A stretch of 26,953 nucleotides of DNA. Source: a virus. This document shows positions 16,780 to 23,256 of the stretch, in pieces (the first letter of the stretch is position 1; every line of letters begins with the position of its first letter). The notes beneath the pieces were generated by a model, which saw nothing but the letters and a program-made list of their open reading frames with translations, had not been told where the DNA came from and ran no database searches. A program made the translations under genes and the position numbers. Location of the stretch: the IMG/VR virus record IMGVR_UViG_3300021962_000533, positions 1-26,953 of that record, one strand, 5' to 3'.

Positions 16780-17409
16780 ATGAACCAGGACGTCGAGAGA
16801 AAATGGGGCATACAGCCCGGGCACTTTGGCGACGGAATTGAGAACATCTGCATTTTTGAAAATTTCATAGAGCCTGAAGACCTCAGAAAGATTCAATTAT
16901 TTTGTCCAACGATAAATAAGTGGAACAACTCAAAAGAAAGCGTTTATGCCGAGGACGGAACCTGTTTGTATAACGCTGATTACTGGAATGACAGGATGTG
17001 TAACGCAAACATCTTGGAGGAAATATCACCAGAAATATATGCGATTGTAGATAAATACATCGAAAAAATGAAGCTCGCCCTCGAAGACAGGTTTGGTGTT
17101 TCCCTCACCAAGAGGCCTCCAGCAATTGTCAAGTGGAAGCCTGGAACAGAGCAAAAGCCACATGCCGACAAACAGCTCAACGATGGACGAATAAACGAGT
17201 TTCCAGAATATGACATAAATTCCCTCTTCTACTACAACGATGATTTTGAGGGAGGTGAGCTTTACTACCCTCAACACGATGTGGTAATTAAGCCAAAACC
17301 AGGCCTAGCTGTCGCGCACCCCGGTGATATTAATTATTTGCACGGTGTAAAAATGATAACTTCTGGATTCAGATACACATCACCAGCATTTTTCACCGTA
17401 GTCACATAG
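16780..17409 (+). CDS. 2-oxoglutarate/Fe(II) dioxygenase, prolyl-4-hydroxylase-like (2)
   Basis: A 209-residue protein with the same plan as the enzyme at 15378: head ENICIFENFIEPEDLRKIQL (21-40), metal ligands H128-A-D130 and H188, and R198 in TSGFRYTSPAFF for 2-oxoglutarate. The core is FYYNDDFEGGELYYP (150-164) followed by KPKPGLAVAHPG. Between H128 and the core there is an insert (KQLNDGRINEFPEYD) as in the first copy, and the two look like paralogs within a family of tandem copies. It ends 1 base before the next oxygenase. The substrate is unknown. Confidence 0.87.
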   Translation: MNQDVERKWGIQPGHFGDGIENICIFENFIEPEDLRKIQLFCPTINKWNNSKESVYAEDGTCLYNADYWNDRMCNANILEEISPEIYAIVDKYIEKMKLALEDRFGVSLTKRPPAIVKWKPGTEQKPHADKQLNDGRINEFPEYDINSLFYYNDDFEGGELYYPQHDVVIKPKPGLAVAHPGDINYLHGVKMITSGFRYTSPAFFTVVT

Positions 17410-17410
17410 T

Positions 17411-17944
17411 ATGCAAATACATGTATTAAGTGATTTTGTTCCGCAACACCAATTGAATTCGATAAATGAGTTCATCAATTCCAACCCATCTTCATCCGGA
17501 ACGGCAGCGACAGACGCAAACGTCGTATATTACGCAAGGCAAGAAATACTCAATGAAAATCCATTTATTGCCGGAGTTATTTCGTTGGTATCTGACAAGG
17601 TCAGGCTAAGCGCCGAAAAACTATTTGATTATAGGCTCGGTGAATCAGGGGTATTGATTGCCAAAACGATGGTTGGGCACATCCCAGAAGAGCATGCCGA
17701 TAGTCAAAATATGGATGGAACCCCAAAGCCTGGATGTGCCGATTTCTTGGTTTCCGCGGTTGTGTACATAAATGACGACTTTGAAGGCGGCGAGCTGGTA
17801 TTCCCGAAGATTAAATATTCATACAAACCAGTAGCCGGGAGCTGCATAATGTTCCCCAGCAATATCGAATATTCCCACTATGTGGCCGACGTTATATCCG
17901 GAACTAGGGTAGTTTTGCCATTTTGGTTTCCCAAATATGAATGA
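17411..17944 (+). CDS. 2-oxoglutarate/Fe(II) dioxygenase, prolyl-4-hydroxylase-like (3, short)
   Basis: A 177-residue protein, shorter than its neighbours because the N-terminal region is reduced. Metal ligands H95-A-D97 and H156 and the 2-oxoglutarate Arg R166 (ISGTRVVLPFWF) are present. The core reads VVYINDDFEGGELVFP (117-132) and AGSCIMFPSNIEYSHYV. All residues expected for catalysis are therefore in place despite the length. The start has no Shine-Dalgarno, and the ATG is 1 base after the previous TAG, which suggests reinitiation. Its end overlaps the second sulfotransferase-like gene by 8 bases. Confidence 0.86.
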   Translation: MQIHVLSDFVPQHQLNSINEFINSNPSSSGTAATDANVVYYARQEILNENPFIAGVISLVSDKVRLSAEKLFDYRLGESGVLIAKTMVGHIPEEHADSQNMDGTPKPGCADFLVSAVVYINDDFEGGELVFPKIKYSYKPVAGSCIMFPSNIEYSHYVADVISGTRVVLPFWFPKYE

Positions 17945-18701
17945 TAAAAAACTGTACCACCTTCACATACCAAGAACTTCCGGCAAGTCGATTAGCGATG
18001 GGCTGCGAACAACTTTTGATAAAAACATGTTTTCCCAGGAGAAACTTTTTGACCATGGGGATTTGCGTATTTATGATAGTGCTGCTTTTGTGGATAGGCC
18101 TTATATTTCGGGGCATTTTGGAATAAATCCAATTATTGAAAACGAAGACGGTTTGGATGTCTTTGCCATAGTTAGGGAACCGGCTGAACACTTCCTAAGC
18201 ACTGCCGCATATGTCGCATCGACCTCGCAAACAAAAATGTCTAATGAATTTTTGGATGAATTTCTATACGGTGGCATAACTGCTTTTGGCTCTAATGAAT
18301 TGTTCTCTAGCTCTGGAAACATTCAATCAAAAATGCTCTTTTGCAGAATGGCCATAGCCGATGCATCTGTGGTTGCCAGAAGAGACAGCGATGTTTCAAG
18401 TAAATCAAATATCATATTTATTGAATCAGACATGCCGGGCGAAACAGAAATCACAAATAAAGCAAAACTAATGAATATATTCCCCTTGAGCAGTAGGCAT
18501 CATGCTGTTAGCTGGTTGAATAATAAAGTACTTAGCTTGTATGGTTTTGGTGTTGATGCATCAATAAATCGTGTTTCAAACCGTTCAAACACTGGCGGAT
18601 TCACCCCGGATAAATCACACATGAGAGAAATAGAAAACCGCTCACAAATTGATAGACACCTATATCGGGTAGTCCTGGAGATGGATAAGATGAGAGCATG
18701 A
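17937..18701 (+). CDS. PAPS-dependent sulfotransferase-like protein (2)
   Basis: A 254-residue protein with HLHIPRTSGKS (residues 8-18) as the phosphosulfate loop, YISGHF (56-61) and IVREPAEHFLS (78-88) as the 3'-phosphate motif. This copy keeps a Ser at the end of the loop (GKS), closer to the usual HIPKTGGTS. The two sulfotransferase-like proteins share this front half, but the C-terminal halves differ clearly, so they may use different acceptors. The gene is overlapped at both ends (8 bases with the oxygenase before, ATGA with the oxygenase after), which makes a joint function likely. The acceptor (fibre residue, glycan or lipid) is unknown. Confidence 0.8.
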   Translation: MNDKKLYHLHIPRTSGKSISDGLRTTFDKNMFSQEKLFDHGDLRIYDSAAFVDRPYISGHFGINPIIENEDGLDVFAIVREPAEHFLSTAAYVASTSQTKMSNEFLDEFLYGGITAFGSNELFSSSGNIQSKMLFCRMAIADASVVARRDSDVSSKSNIIFIESDMPGETEITNKAKLMNIFPLSSRHHAVSWLNNKVLSLYGFGVDASINRVSNRSNTGGFTPDKSHMREIENRSQIDRHLYRVVLEMDKMRA

Positions 18702-19429
18702 GAAACATAAATGTCGAATATGTCGGAGACCCAAAAGCAGGGTTCTTGGTATACAGAAATGTACTCAGTGAGGACTTGAAAATACCAGAACGCCTAGAAG
18801 CAACCATTGGCAATAGCGAAACACCGCCATACGCATGGATGCAGGCACTTGTTGGTGACGGGCAAATAATGAAAGATTACCGAGATTGCGTGGACTGCAA
18901 GATGAGTCCTGCGCATTTTGAACACTGCCCAGAGCAGTTCTCCGAACTAATAAACATATATAACGACACAGTCGTTGGGCTCACTGCCTGCCTGCAGGAT
19001 TACGAGTCTAGATACAACATCCGTATGGATTTTATGGAAGCGATAAATTACGTGCGCTACAAAGAGGGGCAGCACTTCAACGTCCATGCTGACCACGGAT
19101 TTTCGTACATATGCACCGTATCTTCAGTAATGTACCTGAATGACGACTACCAGGGCGGTGAGCTGTGGTTTCCGTACCTCGACATCACGTTCAAGCCAAA
19201 ATATGGAGACATAGTCCTTTTTCCGTCGACGTTTATTTATTCCCATGCGTCAAAACCGGTGACAAGCGGAACAAAGTACGCAGCCGTCACGATGTTCGAC
19301 TACAACGACCGGTACCACAAGCTGTGGAAGGGGTATGGGAAAAACATAGATGGAACAGACGCTGAGTACGGACCGGGAATAGTTAGCCCCACGGCAAACC
19401 AGGTGGACAGGTTCATTTACAAAAAATGA
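18698..19429 (+). CDS. 2-oxoglutarate/Fe(II) dioxygenase, prolyl-4-hydroxylase-like (4, Lys type)
   Basis: A 243-residue protein. Metal ligands are H130-A-D132 (FNVHADH) and H183 (YSHAS); the residue expected to hold 2-oxoglutarate is K193 (TSGTKYAAV), where the other copies have Arg. Animal collagen prolyl 4-hydroxylases also use Lys here, so activity is still plausible. The core MYLNDDYQGGELWFPYLDI (145-163) and KPKYGDIVLFPS are intact. The N-terminal 60 residues differ from the other copies, and a C-terminal 40-residue extension (KLWKGYGKNIDG onward) is extra. It overlaps both neighbours by ATGA. Confidence 0.87.
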   Translation: MRNINVEYVGDPKAGFLVYRNVLSEDLKIPERLEATIGNSETPPYAWMQALVGDGQIMKDYRDCVDCKMSPAHFEHCPEQFSELINIYNDTVVGLTACLQDYESRYNIRMDFMEAINYVRYKEGQHFNVHADHGFSYICTVSSVMYLNDDYQGGELWFPYLDITFKPKYGDIVLFPSTFIYSHASKPVTSGTKYAAVTMFDYNDRYHKLWKGYGKNIDGTDAEYGPGIVSPTANQVDRFIYKK

Positions 19430-20133
19430 CAAAAGTCAATTTCGTTCGAACACACCAAAGCCCTCCAAAAATTACGCAGTCGCGCATACAGAGGGATTGG
19501 ATGGATGCCACGTACAACAAACATGCGTATCAATGTCTCCCAATGACAGTGGCAAATGTCTATGGCTGGGAGATGCAGATGGAGAGCGACCTTGTTGTTC
19601 AATGGGATGGCGGGCAAAATCCAGCACGCATATTGAGCGGAGAATACTCAAGCTCTGGAAGACTGCAGGCGGTTTCCTCAATCATCGGGATGATATCCAT
19701 TCAGATGTCATGGGTAATAAGGACAGAAGAGGGGTACAGTACGTGGTTTACCGGACCTCCAAATTATTTTCTTGACGGCGCCTCGCCACTTACGGCTACC
19801 ATACCCACATGGTGGTGGCCAGACGAGTCTCAGATGAATTGGAAAATAACAAAAATTGGAGAGCCAGTCATATTTGAAGCAGGCACACCGTTTTGTTTTT
19901 TCAACATCTACAAAAACTCTGTAATGCCAGAAGTCGAGGTTTCGACAAGCAATCTTTGGGACGATATGGAGCTGGTTCAGTCGAGGTCAAAATATGGCCA
20001 AATGAAGTCCCAAAATATGCAAGACAACCCATGGACATGGACAAAGGGAATTAAGACAGGTGTTGACGCCGACGGAAATAGAATAGGGCCATCGTTCTCC
20101 GGTCTGCCCAAATTGGCCAATCCAGAGTGTTAA
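19426..20133 (+). CDS. DUF6065-like protein
   Basis: A 235-residue protein, ATGA-overlapped with the oxygenase before it. The order of motifs is RDWMDATYNKHAYQCLPMTV (about 23-42), ANVYGWEM, VQWDGGQNP, WFTGPPNYFLDG, TATIPTWWWPDE, FEAGTPFCFFNIY and a C-terminal tail with NPWTWTKGI. This 'RRDWMD ... YRCLPLxxANxxGWE ... WDGG ... WFTGPPN ... FxxGxP' pattern is what I know as the DUF6065 family of bacteria and phages, whose function is not known to me. The Trp-rich aromatic core and the place at the end of the oxygenase operon suggest a partner in the same modification pathway, but that is inference. Confidence 0.75.
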   Translation: MTKVNFVRTHQSPPKITQSRIQRDWMDATYNKHAYQCLPMTVANVYGWEMQMESDLVVQWDGGQNPARILSGEYSSSGRLQAVSSIIGMISIQMSWVIRTEEGYSTWFTGPPNYFLDGASPLTATIPTWWWPDESQMNWKITKIGEPVIFEAGTPFCFFNIYKNSVMPEVEVSTSNLWDDMELVQSRSKYGQMKSQNMQDNPWTWTKGIKTGVDADGNRIGPSFSGLPKLANPEC

Positions 20134-20136
20134 AAT
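20128..20136 (+). promoter_or_regulatory. Extended -10 element before the small-gene block
   Basis: TGTTAAAAT (TGn plus TAAAAT at 20131-20136) overlaps the stop of the previous gene. A start of transcription about 7 bases on would place the mRNA 5' end at the base of the hairpin at 20144-20162. No -35 match is seen at the proper distance (CCAAAT), so this rests on the extended -10 alone. Confidence 0.35.
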
Positions 20137-20143
20137 GTAGGTA

Positions 20144-20162
20144 ATTGTCGAAAAGCGACAAT
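20144..20162 (+). promoter_or_regulatory. Hairpin in the leader of the small-gene block
   Basis: ATTGTCG, loop AAAAG, CGACAAT is a perfect 7-bp stem with a 5-base loop, 2 bases before GGAGG (20165-20169) and 13 bases before the ATG at 20176. There is no T-run, so it is unlikely to be a terminator. If transcription starts near 20143 it would be a 5'-terminal stem-loop, a known way for phage mRNAs to resist decay, or it could control ribosome entry. Confidence 0.5.
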
Positions 20163-20175
20163 ACGGAGGCCTCAC

Positions 20176-20412
20176 ATGAAATTCGAATCGTCATTTTCAA
20201 CGCAGGAAAAAAAGCTTGTTTACCAGCGCACGCTCAAGGACCTCGAAAGACAGCTAATGGAAAGACTGCTGCAGGAGGGCTTCGACCCAGATACGTTCGA
20301 TGACGAAAATTTCGTTCCGGGGACCGATGCGCACGGCATCATTCAGGGCCACAAGCTGATTGCAGACTTCCTCTCAAAAATAGCTAACATCAAGTCAAGA
20401 ATCGCGGAGTAA
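20176..20412 (+). CDS. Small helical hypothetical protein
   Basis: A 78-residue, highly charged protein with a strong ribosome binding site (GGAGG, 6-base spacing), the clearest in this part of the window. Residues 8-36 (STQEKKLVYQRTLKDLERQL onward) form an amphipathic helix with a heptad feel, a short acidic loop (DPDTFDDENFVPG) follows, and a second helix runs to the end (KLIADFLSKIANIKSRIAE). No family is recognised. The helix-loop-helix shape suits a small dimer or assembly chaperone, but this is a guess from shape. It begins a block of five short-spaced genes. Confidence 0.65.
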   Translation: MKFESSFSTQEKKLVYQRTLKDLERQLMERLLQEGFDPDTFDDENFVPGTDAHGIIQGHKLIADFLSKIANIKSRIAE

Positions 20413-20421
20413 GCTAAAAAC

Positions 20422-20655
20422 ATGGCACTTTCCGCAGAGCAGCTAGCCAAAGCCAAGGCCGAGGCAATCGGAATACTCGAATATTCTATCTACACACTTG
20501 CATTTACTCTTGGGCTAGATGATGAGGATTTGAGTTCAGATATTGTAAACCCGATAGACATGTCGCTATCCGAAAACAGCTCACTAGCAGCTCAACACGA
20601 CGCGTACGAGTGCCTGAAGATGCAGCTTGCAGCACTAGAGAGACTAAAGAGTTAA
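20422..20655 (+). CDS. Small hypothetical protein
   Basis: A 77-residue acidic protein starting 9 bases after the previous stop, with GGAG at 20406-20409. The N-terminal helix (LSAEQLAKAKAEAIGILEYS), a DDEDLSSDIVNP loop and a last helix (AYECLKMQLAALERLKS) give the same helix-loop-helix outline as the gene before it. I recognise no family and see no membrane segment or metal site. Likely co-expressed with its neighbours. Confidence 0.6.
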   Translation: MALSAEQLAKAKAEAIGILEYSIYTLAFTLGLDDEDLSSDIVNPIDMSLSENSSLAAQHDAYECLKMQLAALERLKS

Positions 20656-20663
20656 CTTAACTC
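20649..20663. promoter_or_regulatory. 15-base inverted repeat across a stop/start junction
   Basis: GAGTTAA-C-TTAACTC is a perfect odd palindrome (7 bp plus one centre base). It spans the TAA of the 20422 gene and ends 2 bases before the ATG at 20665. It could be an operator or chance; no second copy was noticed elsewhere in the window. Confidence 0.2.
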
Positions 20664-20664
20664 C

Positions 20665-20976
20665 ATGAAAATAACACCACCGATACCGCATAAAATTTCA
20701 ATTGTCGAGACAGCAATACAGTCTGGGCGATATGAGATATGCCCAGATATTGACCCAGATTATCCAAATATCCAGGAGCCAATGCGCAACCCCAATCGCG
20801 ATTCACAGGTCCCTCGATGGAACCCGGAACTATTCTCGTACGAACTTCCTGATGGCGCTGCATTTTTCTGTGACCTACTGCAGTCAAACGACCCGCAGGT
20901 GCCGTGGGAAATTTCATCACCCGGAGATTTCACCAAAAACGAGCTTGTAGAGGAGCTGTTCGCCGATGAGAACTAG
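20665..20976 (+). CDS. Small hypothetical protein, Pro/Asp rich
   Basis: A 103-residue acidic protein rich in Pro, Asp, Glu and Asn (for example CPDIDPDYPNIQEPMRNPNR near residues 26-45 and VPWEISSPGDF near 79-89). Its composition suggests an extended, partly disordered chain with short strands. No Shine-Dalgarno precedes the ATG, and the next gene overlaps its end by 11 bases, so coupled translation is likely. No family is recognised. Its neighbours suggest a virion assembly or accessory role without proof. Confidence 0.6.
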   Translation: MKITPPIPHKISIVETAIQSGRYEICPDIDPDYPNIQEPMRNPNRDSQVPRWNPELFSYELPDGAAFFCDLLQSNDPQVPWEISSPGDFTKNELVEELFADEN

Positions 20977-21289
20977 GCAAGCCGGAGGTGCGAACCTCTA
21001 CGATGCAACATCAGACAGACTTTACAATGAGTATAAGCTTGCCGTGGTTGCATACATAGTCGGCGAAGACCCGGCAAACATCGATTCTATGAGGATTGAT
21101 TATGTTGCGGTAAAAATTAGAAATCTATGGAAATACTCAAGTGACATCCGCGGTTCGGTAACCGACGCCGACCACTCCTCCAACAAGCTGGCAATATTGC
21201 TGGCTAAAACAAACGTCCAACTAACGGATATGGCTCGAGAGGCATACTGGAATTACTCACTCGCAGGGGCTGTTGAAAATGGACAATAA
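20966..21289 (+). CDS. Small hypothetical protein
   Basis: A 107-residue, mainly helical protein, overlapping the previous gene by 11 bases and the next by 11 when the downstream ATG is used. A possible core is LYNEYKLAVVAYIVGEDPAN (about 19-38), followed by DYVAVKIRNLWKYSSDIRGS and a helical tail (LAILLAKTNVQLTDMAREAY). It has the look of a small helical DNA- or protein-binding domain, but no helix-turn-helix is clear. No family is recognised. Confidence 0.6.
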   Translation: MRTRQAGGANLYDATSDRLYNEYKLAVVAYIVGEDPANIDSMRIDYVAVKIRNLWKYSSDIRGSVTDADHSSNKLAILLAKTNVQLTDMAREAYWNYSLAGAVENGQ

Positions 21290-22043
21290 GCATATTCGAA
21301 CAGCAATGGCTTCCCGAATATTAGGGAAGCACGAAATTGAAATATTTTTCGGAAAAGGGGCAGAATACAGAGAGATAGAGAGCCTTTCCGAAATGGCAAC
21401 CAATATTAAGTCATGGAGAAGCGGCCTCGGCACGCTGAGTCTTGGAATAGGTGCTCGCGGTGGAAGCGAAGGGGTCTGGTATGTTGACCTTTTGTGCACT
21501 CCGCAATCTGGCTTCAAAGAGCTATTGCTCCGATTCGACGACGCAGTATCTAGCTATCTTTATGCAAAAAAGCCAAACAAAGCGCTGTTTTTTACCCCAG
21601 ATGGCCTTTCGTGCATGTTTGTGTATAAGGGTATGTTTCAGGATGCAGAGATTCATTTCGCCAATAATCAATCTCTGTTTAATTTTGAAAGATTCATGCG
21701 TGATTCTTCGACGGAGCTTGAAAATGGCAAATTCAGGGACATCGACTATGGCGTTGTTGACGAATTTGAGATTTCTACAGGTGAAGCAAACAACTACGAC
21801 TTCATTCAGCTAGCGGCGTGGGATGCACTTTATGACGAGGATTTGCTAAAAAGGTGCGTTTCTTCGCTTAGCAATAGTGGAGTATTGATTATCATGTCAT
21901 CCAATAATGCCGGCAAAATATATCGCGATGACACAATGCTTCACCCCTATTATGGCATGCATGAAATCCTAAAGAACTGCGACGGGGTGACGTATCACAG
22001 TTCGGACTCTTACGGATTTACCGTTTTTATAAAAACGTCTTAA
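21279..22043 (+). CDS. Unrecognised protein, possibly methyltransferase-like
   Basis: I use the ATG at 21279 (254 residues) because AGGGG at 21265-21269 sits 9 bases before it; a TTG at 21273 is too close. The C-terminal half has NYDFIQLAAWDALYDEDLLK, CVSSLSNSGVLIIMSSNNAG and a final YGFTVFIKTS, which has the order of the later strands of a Rossmann-type SAM methyltransferase ('D.I...A...L...L...GvliI...N'). The N-terminal half has LGTLSLGIGARGGSEGVWYV and DLLCTPQSGFKELLLRFD, where a glycine-rich loop would be expected, but no standard DxGxGxG is visible. I therefore leave the function open. It is convergent with the cyclopropane synthase gene. Confidence 0.6.
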   Translation: MDNKHIRTAMASRILGKHEIEIFFGKGAEYREIESLSEMATNIKSWRSGLGTLSLGIGARGGSEGVWYVDLLCTPQSGFKELLLRFDDAVSSYLYAKKPNKALFFTPDGLSCMFVYKGMFQDAEIHFANNQSLFNFERFMRDSSTELENGKFRDIDYGVVDEFEISTGEANNYDFIQLAAWDALYDEDLLKRCVSSLSNSGVLIIMSSNNAGKIYRDDTMLHPYYGMHEILKNCDGVTYHSSDSYGFTVFIKTS

Positions 22044-22048
22044 AAGAA

Positions 22049-22064
22049 GCCGCGCTCTAGCGGC
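22049..22064. terminator. Weak hairpin between convergent genes
   Basis: GCCGC, loop GCTCTA, GCGGC is a perfect 5-bp stem lying across the stop of the minus-strand synthase gene, in the only gap between the two convergent genes. Neither side has a T-run, so intrinsic termination would be weak. A 16-base A/T palindrome (22022-22037, CGTTTTTA plus TAAAAACG) lies just before it, inside the upstream gene. Confidence 0.25.
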
Positions 22065-23181
22065 ATGTATACCGCTCAAAATCCATGCCTTTTCGGCGCA
22101 TTACATATTGCCAAAGGTTGAACTTTCTGGACATGAATCCACCGATGCATGACAGCAGATAAAATTCCCACATCTTCCTGAACCGCTCATCATAGTTCGG
22201 CAATTTGTCCCAATTGGATGTTACGTTTTTGTACCATTCGGCAAGAGTTTTTGCATAGTCCAAGCCAAAGTTGTGCACATCCTCTATTACCCAATTAGGT
22301 TCAGCTGCGGCAGTAAACTGCGAGACTGAAGGCAGAATCCCCCCAGGGAATATGTACCTACTGTAGAACGGGTCGGCATCATGTCGAGCCCTTGTCGAGC
22401 CAATTAGCTGGTGAAGCATGATTCCCTTATGCGTTAACTGCTCGTCACATTTATCGAAAAACAACTTCAGATTTTTGGGGCCAACATGCTCCATCATGCC
22501 AATTGAGACGATTCTGTCGAATTGTCCAAATTGTCCATCTAGGTCCTGGTAGGTCATCTGGTGGACCTCTATGCCTAGCGGAGAGCCTCTCTCAACCGCG
22601 GTTGAAATTTGTTTGTCCACCGGGGTTATTCCAACCCCAGTAACGCCATATGTTTTTGCCGCGTATTCAAGAAAACCGCCCCAGCCACAACCGATATCGA
22701 GCACCCTCATTCCGGGTTTGAGTTTTAGCTTCTTGCAAATTAAGTCCATCTTTGCAATCTGTGCATCATCCAGGTTTTTTGCTTTCTGCCAGTACCCGCA
22801 TGAATACATCATGTAGTCGTCTAGCATTAGCTCAAACAGGTCATTTCCAATCCCATAATGGAATTCGGCATTTTTAGGTGAGCGGTTTCTGCTCTGCCTA
22901 TTTGCAATTCTTGACCATGCTGCGGCAATCGCAATTCTCGGACTCATCGGTATCTGTTTGGCTAAATCGATATTCGTAAATCGCGTAAGCATTTCATCAA
23001 CACGCTCACATGACCACCAACCATCGACGTACCCCTCGGCAAGGCCAAGTAATCTTTGGTCTAAAAGTCTGTCCCATAGCTTGTCGTTATGTACATGTAT
23101 CGAGTACGGCTCTGGCCCGTTGATGGGTATCCCCGCCTTCGCAAATAACTCCGTAAAGATTTTATTTGATTTTTTCGACAT
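22057..23181 (-). CDS. cfa: Cyclopropane-fatty-acyl-phospholipid synthase
   Basis: A 374-residue protein, near the 382 of E. coli Cfa and alike along its whole length. It moves a methylene from S-adenosylmethionine onto the cis double bond of an acyl chain in membrane phospholipid. The SAM loop VLDIGCGWGGF is at residues 160-170, the bicarbonate/active-site area has C128 (MMYSCGYW), E231 (MMEHVGPKN), H257 (LHQLIGS) and Y317 (EWYKN), matching E. coli C139, E239, H266 and Y317 by local motif. The N-terminal GLAEGYVDGWW (46-56) is also as in Cfa. Nothing is missing. The start is taken at ATG 23181; a TTG at 23187 is less likely. It is the only minus-strand gene here and is very unusual in a phage. 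Confidence 0.9.
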   Translation of the reverse strand: MSKKSNKIFTELFAKAGIPINGPEPYSIHVHNDKLWDRLLDQRLLGLAEGYVDGWWSCERVDEMLTRFTNIDLAKQIPMSPRIAIAAAWSRIANRQSRNRSPKNAEFHYGIGNDLFELMLDDYMMYSCGYWQKAKNLDDAQIAKMDLICKKLKLKPGMRVLDIGCGWGGFLEYAAKTYGVTGVGITPVDKQISTAVERGSPLGIEVHQMTYQDLDGQFGQFDRIVSIGMMEHVGPKNLKLFFDKCDEQLTHKGIMLHQLIGSTRARHDADPFYSRYIFPGGILPSVSQFTAAAEPNWVIEDVHNFGLDYAKTLAEWYKNVTSNWDKLPNYDERFRKMWEFYLLSCIGGFMSRKFNLWQYVMRRKGMDFERYTCR

Positions 23182-23205
23182 GCGCAAAGGCTACCACATG
23201 CCTAG

Positions 23206-23234
23206 TTGACCGATTCTTTTGCCTGCGCGATAAT
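23206..23234 (+). promoter_or_regulatory. Sigma70-type promoter, TTGACC-N17-GATAAT
   Basis: TTGACC (23206-23211) and GATAAT (23229-23234) are separated by exactly 17 bases in the gap between the divergent synthase and small membrane-protein genes. This is the best two-box promoter I see in the window. Transcription would start near 23241, 16 bases before the ATG at 23257. It would serve the membrane protein, hydroxylase and desaturase genes. Confidence 0.6.
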
Positions 23235-23241
23235 TTTGCCG

Positions 23242-23250
23242 TGCTATCAT
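23242..23250 (+). promoter_or_regulatory. Second extended -10, possible leaderless start for the membrane protein
   Basis: TGCTATCAT (TGn plus TATCAT at 23245-23250) ends 6 bases before the ATG at 23257, the same spacing as before the oxygenase at 16780. No Shine-Dalgarno is seen between (TTCCGC). It competes with the promoter just upstream as the explanation for expression of this gene. Confidence 0.4.
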
Positions 23251-23256
23251 TTCCGC

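Noticed and set aside
20410-20422. TAAGCT box 6 bases before the ATG at 20422 as a leaderless start
   Set aside because: It contains the previous stop codon and has no TGn extension, and a GGAG is present; such TAnnnT matches after stops are expected by chance.
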